From Candidatus Omnitrophota bacterium (lineage in GTDB: Bacteria; Omnitrophota; Gorgyraeia; Gygaellales; Profunditerraquicolaceae): 5,238 bases of DNA. A model generated the notes under the pieces. The model was not told where the DNA came from and did no database searches. It worked only from the letters and a program-made list of their open reading frames with translations. Positions 1 to 5,213 of the stretch are shown here, one piece after another. The translations under genes and the position numbers were made by a program. The stretch is taken from assembly GCA_018825725.1 (NCBI GenBank), contig JAHKBC010000309.1:1-5238 (forward strand), given 5' to 3'. How positions within the stretch are numbered: the stretch's first letter is position 1; the number at the start of each line of letters is the position of its first letter.

Positions 1-1
1 T

Positions 2-307
2 ATAAGAATAGCGCCGCCAAAGGTCAGGCAGGTTATTGACCTGATTAGGAATAAAGATGTTCTTCAGGCCCAGGCGCTACTGATGCATTTGAATAAAAGA
101 CCGGTAGAGAATATAACTAAAATTTTGAAGTCAGCGGTAGCCAATGCTAAGGTAAAAGGTTTTAATCCGGAACAGTTGTATATATCGGCCGCCATCTGCA
201 ATGTGGGCCCGGCTTGGAAGAGATTCAAGGCAGCGGCCTTTGGTAGGGCCACGCCGATTAAAAGAAGAACATCTCATATCAGAATTGAGTTAGACTTAAA
301 AAGATAG
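2..307 (+). CDS. rplV: Large subunit ribosomal protein L22 (uL22), 5' truncated
   Basis: The reading frame is open from base 2 to a TAG stop and gives 101 residues. The family is usually about 110-115 residues, so roughly the first ten and the start codon lie outside the window. L22 binds 23S rRNA, and its long beta-hairpin lines the peptide exit tunnel. The visible protein begins RIAPPKVRQVIDLIRNKDV, matching the usual N-terminal helix (consensus like SPRKVRLVxDLIRGK). It ends with the hairpin and C-terminal signature GRATPIKRRTSHIRIELD at about residues 81-98. Two positions are unusual. A proline stands where Arg or Gln is common in APPK, and residue 78 is Ala where the family signature normally has Arg or His ahead of the GR pair. 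It lies 12 bases upstream of rpsC, as expected in the S10 operon. The identification is secure; only the N-terminus is unknown. Confidence 0.96.
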   Translation: MRIAPPKVRQVIDLIRNKDVLQAQALLMHLNKRPVENITKILKSAVANAKVKGFNPEQLYISAAICNVGPAWKRFKAAAFGRATPIKRRTSHIRIELDLKR

Positions 308-319
308 GGGTTTTAAGCA

Positions 320-1000
320 ATGGGACAAAAAGTTCATCCGCATTTATTAAGAATAGGCATTAATAAAAACTGGCATAGCCGATGGTTCGCCAAGCATAAT
401 GATTTTGGCAAGTTTATTTACGAAGATTTCCAAGTTAGGAAATTTATCTTGGGTAAGTTTAAACAGGCAGCCATAGCAAATATTATCATCGAAAGATTAG
501 CCGAACGGGTTAAAATCAGAATTTTGAGCGCGCGGCCCGGAATTATCATAGGCCGCCATGGAGCTGATATAGAGAGACTCAGGGAGGATATTAACGCGCT
601 ACTTAAAAAAGAGGTCCTTATCGATATTGAAGAGGTAAACAATCCTGCAATTAACGCTCAGTTAGTCTCCAATAATATCGGTATGCAGATTGAAAAGCGC
701 ATCGCTTTTCGCCGCGCGGTAAAAAGAGCGATTGAACAGACTATGAATAATGGGGCCAAAGGAGTTAAAATATGCACTGCCGGCAGGTTGAATGGTGCTG
801 AAATGTGCCGTACAGAAACATATAAACAGGGCAAAGTGCCTTTACAGACCCTCAGGGCAGATATCGATTATGGTTTTACTGAATGCCATACGACTTATGG
901 ATTAATCGGAGTAAAGGTTTGGATATATAAAGGCGACATTCTGGATAAAAACCAGGTAATAAGCGAATCAACAAAAAACAAAAAAGAAGCAGAGGCTTAA
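320..1000 (+). CDS. rpsC: Small subunit ribosomal protein S3 (uS3)
   Basis: S3 sits in the head of the 30S subunit at the mRNA entry channel. The 226-residue length is normal for the family. The protein opens with the hallmark MGQKVHP, which fixes the start, and AGGGG at 306-310 lies 9 bases upstream of the ATG. A KH-2 RNA-binding domain spans about residues 40-110, with the GxxG loop visible as GRHG at 78-81 after ARPGIII. The C-terminal S3 domain includes GRLNGAEMCRTE (155-166), VPLQTLRADIDYG (173-185) and GVKVWIYKGDIL (197-208). Basic residues in FRRAVKR (130-136) correspond to those linked to mRNA unwinding at the entry site in E. coli S3. The tail is a short charged Lys/Glu stretch. After MGQKVHP the usual xGxRLG reads HLLRIG, a mild divergence. 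Confidence 0.98.
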   Translation: MGQKVHPHLLRIGINKNWHSRWFAKHNDFGKFIYEDFQVRKFILGKFKQAAIANIIIERLAERVKIRILSARPGIIIGRHGADIERLREDINALLKKEVLIDIEEVNNPAINAQLVSNNIGMQIEKRIAFRRAVKRAIEQTMNNGAKGVKICTAGRLNGAEMCRTETYKQGKVPLQTLRADIDYGFTECHTTYGLIGVKVWIYKGDILDKNQVISESTKNKKEAEA

Positions 1001-1013
1001 TCAGGCGAAATAA

Positions 1014-1019
1014 AAGAGG
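1014..1019 (+). promoter_or_regulatory. Shine-Dalgarno site for rplP
   Basis: AAGAGG lies 6 bases upstream of the ATG at 1026. Two more in-frame ATGs follow, at 1032 and 1035, at 12 and 15 bases from this site. The spacing favours 1026 as the rplP start. Confidence 0.6.
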
Positions 1020-1025
1020 CTCAAT

Positions 1026-1442
1026 ATGGCAATGATGCCCAAGAGGGTAAAATATAGGAAGTTGCAAAAAGGTTTACGGCGCGGGATAGCATGCCGTGGT
1101 AGCGACGTATCATTCGGGGAATTCGGACTAAAATCCTTGGCTAATGGGTGGTTTAAGAATAACCAGATTGAAGCCTGCCGTGTAGTATTAGCCAGGCAGC
1201 TGCATAAAGGCGGTAAACTTTGGATACGCTGTTTCCCGGACAAATCAATTACTAAAAAGCCTGCGGAAGTACGTATGGGTAAAGGAAAGGGCGATCTCGA
1301 TCATTGGGTAGCTGTTATAAAAAGGGGGCGCATCTTATTTGAACTTGGTGGAATTCCGGAGGAATACGCCAGGAGGTGTTTCAGAATGATAGCCTACAAG
1401 ATACCATTAAGAACAAAATTTGTAACCCGTATACATGGCTAA
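1026..1442 (+). CDS. rplP: Large subunit ribosomal protein L16 (uL16)
   Basis: L16 binds 23S rRNA near the A-site and helps position tRNA. The 138 residues match the family length (about 136-140). Visible motifs are [12 protein letters not shown] (5-16), [13 protein letters not shown] (26-38), [16 protein letters not shown] (64-79) and the signature RMGKGKGD at 83-90, followed by [17 protein letters not shown]. The Arg in VRMGKGKG is the residue equivalent to the hydroxylated Arg81 of E. coli L16. Whether it is modified here cannot be seen. There are four cysteines (23, 51, 69, 118), scattered and not arranged as a zinc site. The start at 1026 is chosen from SD spacing; ATGs at 1032 and 1035 would remove two or three residues. 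The 3' end runs up to or overlaps rpmC, suggesting coupled translation. Confidence 0.98.
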   Translation: MAMMPKRVKYRKLQKGLRRGIACRGSDVSFGEFGLKSLANGWFKNNQIEACRVVLARQLHKGGKLWIRCFPDKSITKKPAEVRMGKGKGDLDHWVAVIKRGRILFELGGIPEEYARRCFRMIAYKIPLRTKFVTRIHG

Positions 1443-1443
1443 T

Positions 1444-1635
1444 ATGAAAACAAAAGAGTTGCGCAATTTAACTAAAGAAGAACTTCTTGGCAAGGAAAGG
1501 GGCTTAAAAGAAGAGTTATTCAAACTTAACGCCCAGAGATATACGGGCCAAGTGGAAAAACCGCATTCATTTTCCAGAGTCAAAAAAGAGATTGCCAGAA
1601 TCAATACTCTCTTAAACGAAAAAAAGGGTAAATAA
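1444..1635 (+). CDS. rpmC: Large subunit ribosomal protein L29 (uL29)
   Basis: L29 is a small two-helix protein at the peptide exit tunnel, beside L23, close to where signal recognition particle and trigger factor dock. From 1444 the protein has 63 residues and begins MKTKELRNLTKEEL, matching the standard family start (MKAKELR-like). The second helix, FSRVKKEIARINTLLNEK (43-60), is the conserved L29 C-terminal signature. An upstream in-frame ATG at 1435 would add MAN and overlap the end of rplP by 8 bases. Neither start has a clear SD. With the start at 1444 only one base separates it from the rplP stop, so translation is probably by coupling or reinitiation. The 1444 start is preferred on family alignment. 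Gene identity is secure; the exact start is moderately sure. Confidence 0.93.
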   Translation: MKTKELRNLTKEELLGKERGLKEELFKLNAQRYTGQVEKPHSFSRVKKEIARINTLLNEKKGK

Positions 1636-1637
1636 AT

Positions 1638-1919
1638 ATGGGTAAAAGAAAGGAATTTTCAGGTATTGTTGTAAGCGATAAAATGGAGAAGACGATAATC
1701 GTCAAAACTGTGCGGCTCTCCAAGCATCCTAAGTATTCCCGAATCAGGAAGCTTTATAATAAGTTTAAGGCGCATGACGAGAAGAAAGAGGCCAAGGTGG
1801 GGGATGTTGTAAAAATTGTAGAAACTCGCCCCTTCTCAAAAGATAAACGTTTTCGGCTATTAGAGATTTCCAAGAAAGCGAAAATACCCGAATTAGAACT
1901 AAAGGATAAACACAAATGA
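1638..1919 (+). CDS. rpsQ: Small subunit ribosomal protein S17 (uS17)
   Basis: S17 is a primary 16S rRNA binder in the 5' domain of the 30S subunit, with an OB-fold. The 93 residues include the N-terminal strand FSGIVVSDKMEKTIIV (7-22), KHPKYSRIRK (29-38), a region matching KxHDE at 44-48, and the S17 signature GDVVKIVETRPFSKDKRF at 55-72 (family form GDxVxIxExRPLSKxKxW). The C-terminal tail after about residue 78 is lysine-rich and slightly longer than the E. coli form. The ATG lies 2 bases after the rpmC stop, with AGGG at 1625-1628 as a plausible SD 9 bases upstream. The TGA stop shares the sequence ATGA with the rplN start, so the two genes overlap by 4 bases. Confidence 0.97.
   Translation: MGKRKEFSGIVVSDKMEKTIIVKTVRLSKHPKYSRIRKLYNKFKAHDEKKEAKVGDVVKIVETRPFSKDKRFRLLEISKKAKIPELELKDKHK
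1901..1906 (+). promoter_or_regulatory. Shine-Dalgarno site for rplN, inside rpsQ
   Basis: AAAGGA lies 9 bases before the rplN ATG at 1916 and is embedded in the last codons of rpsQ. It supports the 4-base overlapping start and a coupled rpsQ-rplN pair. Confidence 0.55.
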
Positions 1920-2284
1920 TACAGTTAAGATCGCTTTTAGATGTTGCAGACAATACCGGAGGAAAGGTCGCGGCTTTTATCGGGGTAGTTGGTAAAAAGA
2001 ATTGTATGCATGCTGAAATCGGAGATATTGTAACTATTCATATCAAAGAAACTTCACCTGACGCAGCGGTTAAAAAAGGCGAGGTTAGTAGGGCTGTAAT
2101 AGTCAGAACCAAATCCCCCATACGCAGGTCAGACGGCTCTGTTTTAAGGTTTGACCGTAATGCCATAGTTCTCATAGACGATCAGTATAACCCCAGGGGT
2201 ACGCGTGTTTTTGGTCCTGTAGCCAAGGAATTAAGGGAAAAGAACTTTTCCAAGATTATCTCCCTGGCGCCGGAAGTTATCTAA
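1916..2284 (+). CDS. rplN: Large subunit ribosomal protein L14 (uL14)
   Basis: L14 binds 23S rRNA on the subunit interface, contributes to inter-subunit bridges with 16S rRNA, and is the target of the silencing factor RsfS in bacteria. Its 122 residues are exactly the normal length. It begins MIQLRSLLDVADNTGG (family MIQxxTxLxVADNSGA). The L14 signature AVIVRTKSPIRRSDGSVLRF falls at 60-79, followed by DRNAIVLI. The C-terminus is GTRVFGPVAKELR (95-107) and SLAPEVI (116-122). In E. coli this is the first spc operon gene and has its own upstream promoter. Here its start overlaps the rpsQ stop by 4 bases, so it must be expressed from upstream, or from a promoter within rpsQ that I cannot see. Confidence 0.98.
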   Translation: MIQLRSLLDVADNTGGKVAAFIGVVGKKNCMHAEIGDIVTIHIKETSPDAAVKKGEVSRAVIVRTKSPIRRSDGSVLRFDRNAIVLIDDQYNPRGTRVFGPVAKELREKNFSKIISLAPEVI

Positions 2285-2301
2285 CATTAAAGAGAAAAGA
2301 C

Positions 2302-2613
2302 ATGTTAAGAATTAAGAAAAATGATATTGTACAGGTAATTAAGGGAAAAGATAAGGGTAAGAAGGGTAAAGTACTTGCTGTATTAGCTATCGACAAAAAA
2401 GCCATTGTTGAAGGTATTAACATGGTTAAAAAAGCTATGCGTAAGACGCGGGACAACCAGCAGGGCGGAATAGTTTCGCTGGAAAGGCCGTTACAAATTG
2501 CAAATCTCATGTTCTTTTGCAAGAATTGCGATAAACCGGTAAGAATAGGTTTTAAATTAATAGGCAATGAAAACAAGGTCAGAATCTGCAGGGCCTGCAA
2601 AGCAACCTTATAA
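2302..2613 (+). CDS. rplX: Large subunit ribosomal protein L24 (uL24), with zinc-ribbon-like C-terminus
   Basis: L24 is an early assembly initiator that binds the 5' domain of 23S rRNA. The 103 residues match the family. The N-terminal KOW motif is clear: IKKNDIVQVIKGKDKGKKGK (4-23), continuing VLAV. The middle has the conserved VEGINMVKKAMRKTRDNQQGG (36-56) and an IANLMFFC segment. The C-terminus carries two CxxC pairs, CKNC (73-76) and CRAC (96-99), spaced like a zinc ribbon. Similar cysteine pairs occur in many bacterial L24 proteins, but not in E. coli. Metal binding is inferred, not shown. The upstream AAAGAGA around 2289-2295 is a weak SD. The gap to rplN is 17 bases and to rplE 4 bases. 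Confidence 0.97.
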   Translation: MLRIKKNDIVQVIKGKDKGKKGKVLAVLAIDKKAIVEGINMVKKAMRKTRDNQQGGIVSLERPLQIANLMFFCKNCDKPVRIGFKLIGNENKVRICRACKATL

Positions 2614-2617
2614 ATAA

Positions 2618-3175
2618 ATGACTAACACACCTAGACTATTAACTAAATACCGTAACGAAATTGTTCCACAGATGATGGAGAAGTTCTCCTTAAAAAATAA
2701 ATACCTTGTGCCTCGATTAGAAAAAATTGTTGTGAATATGGGAGTAGGGGAGGCGCTTCAAGATATCAAGATTCTTGAAAAAGCCATGGATGAACTGGCC
2801 ACAATAACCGGACAGAGGCCTATAATGCGCCGGGCAAAAAAGGCAATTTCAAATTTTAAAATTAAAGATGGCAATCCCATTGGTTGTAAAGTAACACTAA
2901 GACGAATAATCATGTATGAGTTTATGGATAGGCTGCTAAATGCCGCTCTCCCGCGTATTCGGGATTTTAGGGGTGTACCGGATAAATCTTTTGACGAGGG
3001 TGGAAATTATACTCTTGGGCTTAACGAACAAACAATATTCCCTGAAATTGACATGGATAAGCTTCCTCGGCCGCAGGGGATGGATATATCGTTTGTTATT
3101 AAAAACGCTAAGAATAAAGAACAGTCAAGAGAATTGTTAAGGCTGTTCGGAATGCCTTTTAAAATAAAGGAGTAG
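2618..3175 (+). CDS. rplE: Large subunit ribosomal protein L5 (uL5)
   Basis: L5 binds 5S rRNA in the central protuberance and contacts the P-site tRNA and 30S head. The 185 residues are close to the usual 179-180. Visible motifs are [16 protein letters not shown] (31-46), the signature region [20 protein letters not shown] (63-82), [11 protein letters not shown] (85-95), [11 protein letters not shown] (110-120), [12 protein letters not shown] (123-134) and the [12 protein letters not shown] block (137-148). It ends [11 protein letters not shown]. Compared with common sequences, RRIIMYEF (95-102) replaces RGxRMYEF, and DEGGNYT replaces DGRGNYS. No good SD precedes the ATG, which is 4 bases after the rplX stop, so coupling to rplX is likely. 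In E. coli this gene's start is where S8 represses spc translation; I could not make out a matching structure here. Confidence 0.98.
   Translation: MTNTPRLLTKYRNEIVPQMMEKFSLKNKYLVPRLEKIVVNMGVGEALQDIKILEKAMDELATITGQRPIMRRAKKAISNFKIKDGNPIGCKVTLRRIIMYEFMDRLLNAALPRIRDFRGVPDKSFDEGGNYTLGLNEQTIFPEIDMDKLPRPQGMDISFVIKNAKNKEQSRELLRLFGMPFKIKE
3166..3172 (+). promoter_or_regulatory. Shine-Dalgarno site for rpsZ, inside the end of rplE
   Basis: AAAGGAG, a strong anti-SD match, overlaps the last codons of rplE just before its TAG stop. It sits 13 bases from the rpsZ ATG at 3186, longer than the usual 5-10. No closer in-frame ATG exists. Confidence 0.55.
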
Positions 3176-3185
3176 ATTTAAATTA

Positions 3186-3371
3186 ATGGCTAAAACATCG
3201 CAAATAGTAAGATGGAAGAGAAAGCCCAAATTTTCCACAAGAAAATATAATCGATGTAATATCTGTGGTAGAAGAAGAGCTTACTTAAGAAAGTTCCAGC
3301 TTTGCCGCATCTGTTTCCGCGAGATGGTCTGGAAGGGCCTGATACCGGGAGTCAAAAAAGCAAGTTGGTAA
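3186..3371 (+). CDS. rpsZ: Small subunit ribosomal protein S14, zinc-binding type Z (uS14)
   Basis: S14 sits in the 30S head near S3 and S10. At 61 residues this is the short zinc-binding form (about 61 residues); the cysteine-free form is about 89-101. Two CxxC pairs, CNIC (24-27) and CRIC (40-43), frame the zinc site. The conserved core is [17 protein letters not shown], followed by the C-terminal signature [18 protein letters not shown] (44-61), which matches the usual end of type Z S14. The gene sits between rplE and rpsH, the standard position of S14 in the spc operon, so it is the resident copy and not a stress-induced extra paralogue. Many databases name it rpsN; rpsZ marks the zinc type. 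Zinc binding is inferred from the four cysteines. Confidence 0.97.
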   Translation: MAKTSQIVRWKRKPKFSTRKYNRCNICGRRRAYLRKFQLCRICFREMVWKGLIPGVKKASW

Positions 3372-3398
3372 TTTACAAAAATAAGGAGTGGAATTCGT

Positions 3399-3794
3399 AT
3401 GTCAAGAAATGATTTAATTGCCGATACATTTACTATAGTCCGTAACGGAATAATGGCCAAGAAGGAAACCGTAGACGCTCCGGCATCACAGATTACCCAG
3501 GGTATTATGGAAATACTAAAGCGCGAGGGTTATATTGAAAATTACAAGAAGATTGAAGATAAAAAACAGGGCATCTTGAGGATATATCTTAAGTATGTAA
3601 ATAATAAAAATGCCATTACAAAGATCAGCCGTGTATCCTCTCCCGGTTTAAGGATCCATTTAAAGAAAGACAAGATTCCCTATGTCATCCGCGGAAAGGG
3701 CATAGTAGTTATGACCACCTCTAGGGGATTAATGACTGACCAAGAAGCAAGAAGCCTGGGGGTAGGCGGTGAAATAATCGGATACATCTGGTAA
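3399..3794 (+). CDS. rpsH: Small subunit ribosomal protein S8 (uS8)
   Basis: S8 is a primary binder of the 16S rRNA central domain. In E. coli it also represses translation of the spc operon. The 131 residues are normal. Visible motifs are the N-terminal NDLIADTFTIVRNGIMAKK (4-22), the middle segment ISRVSSPGLRIHLKKDKIP (76-94), and the C-terminal S8 signature region GIVVMTTSRGLMTDQEAR (101-118) followed by GVGGEIIGYIW (121-131). The aromatic-Trp end is as expected for the family. A strong SD, AAGGAG at 3383-3388, lies 10 bases upstream of the ATG, in the largest gap between identified genes (27 bases after rpsZ). I see no hairpin or promoter in that gap. Confidence 0.98.
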   Translation: MSRNDLIADTFTIVRNGIMAKKETVDAPASQITQGIMEILKREGYIENYKKIEDKKQGILRIYLKYVNNKNAITKISRVSSPGLRIHLKKDKIPYVIRGKGIVVMTTSRGLMTDQEARSLGVGGEIIGYIW

Positions 3795-3809
3795 AAAGAG
3801 GCCATTACA

Positions 3810-4358
3810 ATGTCTAGAATCGGACGCAAACCAATAAATATTCCAAAAGAAGTAAAGGTTGAATATAAGGATCAGATAATAACCATAGAGGGCCCTAGGG
3901 GTAAGGTTAGTCGCACCCTTTTTCCTGAAATATCCTTAGAGATTAGCGATAGCTCTATTCTTGTTAAGAGGAATCGGGATGGAAAAAAAGACCGCGCATT
4001 ACAAGGATTGTCACGCGCTTTGGTTTTGAATATGGTCAAGGGTGTAACTGACGGCTATGTTAAAGAGCTGGAGATAATCGGAATAGGTTTTAAAGCCCAG
4101 ATACTGAACAATACCTTAGTGATGCAATTAGGCTATTCTCATCCGGTAAATTTCCCCATACCCGAGGGAATAAAGATCGAAACCCCCAAGCCTACGCAAA
4201 TAGTAGTAAGGGGAATTGACAAGGAAAAGGTTGGCGAAGTCGGGGCAGAAATTCGCGCGGTAGACCCGCCCGAGCCTTATAAAGGCAAAGGAATTCGCTA
4301 CTTAAATGAACGGGTTAAAAAGAAGGTCGGAAAAGCCCAGGCAGCAGGCGGGAAATAA
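3810..4358 (+). CDS. rplF: Large subunit ribosomal protein L6 (uL6)
   Basis: L6 binds 23S rRNA helix 97 and the sarcin-ricin region, near the binding site of translation factors. The 182 residues are close to the typical 177-180. It starts with MSRIGRKPINIP (1-12), the standard family opening. The two tandem L6 folds are recognisable. The first covers about residues 10-80, with IEGPRGKVSR (26-35), NRDGKKDRALQGLSRAL and NMVKGVTDGY (74-83). The second covers about 84-170, with LEIIGIGFKAQ (87-97), LGYSHPVNFPIPEG (107-120) and the signature PPEPYKGKGIRY (153-164). The C-terminus ends in a short Ala/Gly/Lys tail. The SD AAGAGG at 3796-3801 lies 8 bases before the ATG. Only one base separates its stop from the proposed rplR start. 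Confidence 0.98.
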   Translation: MSRIGRKPINIPKEVKVEYKDQIITIEGPRGKVSRTLFPEISLEISDSSILVKRNRDGKKDRALQGLSRALVLNMVKGVTDGYVKELEIIGIGFKAQILNNTLVMQLGYSHPVNFPIPEGIKIETPKPTQIVVRGIDKEKVGEVGAEIRAVDPPEPYKGKGIRYLNERVKKKVGKAQAAGGK

Positions 4359-4359
4359 T

Positions 4360-4722
4360 ATGAAAAATGATAAATTACTGAAAAAAATAGGCAGGCATAA
4401 AAGTATCTGCAAACACTTGAAATCAAGCCACGATAGACCGCGCCTTGTGGTAAGCCCAAGCTTGAAACACTTTTCGGCGCAGTTAATCGACGATATCCAA
4501 CAAAAAACTTTGATAACATTTGCTACTTATCAAAAACAGATTAAAAAACAAATCCCGAATGGAGGCAATATTAAGGCCGCAATTACTTTCGGGACACTGC
4601 TAGGAGAAAAACTAAAGGAAAAAGGGATAAAAAAAATTGTTTTTGACCGCGCAGGGTACATGTATCACGGAAGAATAAAAGCGTTTGCCGAAACCCTAAG
4701 AAAAACAGGATTGGAGTTCTAG
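4360..4722 (+). CDS. rplR: Large subunit ribosomal protein L18 (uL18)
   Basis: L18 binds 5S rRNA and, with L5, anchors it in the central protuberance. From 4360 the protein is 120 residues, matching the family (117-122). Motifs are the basic N-terminus with RPRLVVSPSLKHFSAQLIDD (26-45), a GxxLGEKLKEKGIKKIVFDR stretch (78-97), and the hallmark FDRAGYMYHGRIKAFAE (95-111), ending in TGLEF. An in-frame ATG at 4306 would add 18 residues and overlap rplF by 53 bases. Those extra residues do not resemble L18, so 4360 is preferred. The SD is poor: an AGGCGGG-like stretch at 4346-4352 is the only candidate. Translation is probably coupled to rplF, whose stop is one base away. In KHFSAQ, Ser replaces the usual Tyr of RHIYAQ. 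Confidence 0.96.
   Translation: MKNDKLLKKIGRHKSICKHLKSSHDRPRLVVSPSLKHFSAQLIDDIQQKTLITFATYQKQIKKQIPNGGNIKAAITFGTLLGEKLKEKGIKKIVFDRAGYMYHGRIKAFAETLRKTGLEF
4713..4716 (+). promoter_or_regulatory. Shine-Dalgarno site for rpsE, inside rplR
   Basis: GGAG lies in the last codons of rplR, 6 bases before the rpsE ATG. The rplR TAG stop and rpsE ATG abut directly as TAGATG, so the site supports coupled initiation at 4723. Confidence 0.55.
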
Positions 4723-5190
4723 ATGCGTGAATTAAATATTAATCAAAAATCGGAGTTTGTTGAGAAAATCGTAAGCATCAACCGCGTCACTAAAGTTACT
4801 AAAGGCGGCAAAAAGATGTCCTTTAGCGCCTTGGTGGTTGTCGGTGACCGCAAGGGCCGCGTAGGATTTGCGCTTGGTAAAGCCAATGAGGTGGCTGATG
4901 CTATCCGTAAAGGTTTAGCCAAGGCTAAGAGAGAACTACTTCCCGTGCCTGTTGAAGGCTCAACCATACCGCATGAAATCGTCAGCAAATTTGGAGCAGC
5001 CAAAGTTCTTCTGAAGCCGGCCTCAGAAGGAACGGGCGTAATCGCTGCTGGCCCTGTACGCGCAGTATGTGAAGCCTGCGGGATAAAGGACATTTTAACC
5101 AAATCCCTAAAATCCAAAAATCCGCTTAATATAATTAAGGCTACAGTTTACGGTTTACGGAAATTAAAAGGTGGAACCTTACCCGCATAA
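4723..5190 (+). CDS. rpsE: Small subunit ribosomal protein S5 (uS5)
   Basis: S5 lies at the back of the 30S subunit near the mRNA entry channel and the spectinomycin site, and affects decoding accuracy. The 155 residues are a little shorter than E. coli's 167, mainly at the C-terminus, and lie within the family range. The N-terminal double-stranded RNA-binding domain shows [20 protein letters not shown] (13-32) then [22 protein letters not shown]. The C-terminal domain shows [40 protein letters not shown] and [19 protein letters not shown]. The loop [10 protein letters not shown] corresponds to the E. coli loop where spectinomycin-resistance changes occur. The KGG core is intact, with Thr in place of the E. 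coli Ser. VGFALGKA and VIAAGPV each carry Ala where Gly is most common. The start directly abuts the rplR stop and has an SD. Confidence 0.98.
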   Translation: MRELNINQKSEFVEKIVSINRVTKVTKGGKKMSFSALVVVGDRKGRVGFALGKANEVADAIRKGLAKAKRELLPVPVEGSTIPHEIVSKFGAAKVLLKPASEGTGVIAAGPVRAVCEACGIKDILTKSLKSKNPLNIIKATVYGLRKLKGGTLPA

Positions 5191-5213
5191 TTTTATAAAT
5201 AATAGTTCAATAA

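Noticed and set aside
83..307. Treating the ATG at 83 as the start of a short 74-residue protein.
   Set aside because: The same frame is open upstream to base 2 and encodes the conserved L22 N-terminal helix, so this Met is internal to a truncated rplV.
2587..2599. Small inverted repeat TGCAG/CTGCA with a 3-base loop near the end of rplX, considered as a terminator or S8-binding hairpin.
   Set aside because: The stem is only 5 bp, has no U-run, and lies in codons for the conserved CRAC zinc knuckle, which explains the sequence.
2277..2600. Open frame (107 codons) on the minus strand opposite rplX.
   Set aside because: It lies fully antisense to a clear L24 gene. Its hydrophobic translation is a by-product of lysine-rich codons read in reverse.
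3372..3398. Possible internal promoter in the 27-base rpsZ-rpsH gap.
   Set aside because: It is too short for a full -35/-10 promoter plus leader. It contains only the rpsH SD and no convincing TATAAT-like element.
3889..3900. Overlapping palindromes AGGGCCCT and CCCTAGGG.
   Set aside because: They fall within the codons for the conserved EGPRGKV segment of L6. Short palindromes of this size are expected by chance and no regulatory context is seen.
4743..5117. Long open frame (124 codons) on the minus strand opposite rpsE.
   Set aside because: It is the antisense shadow of a strongly conserved S5 gene, with no family resemblance in its translation and no operon context.
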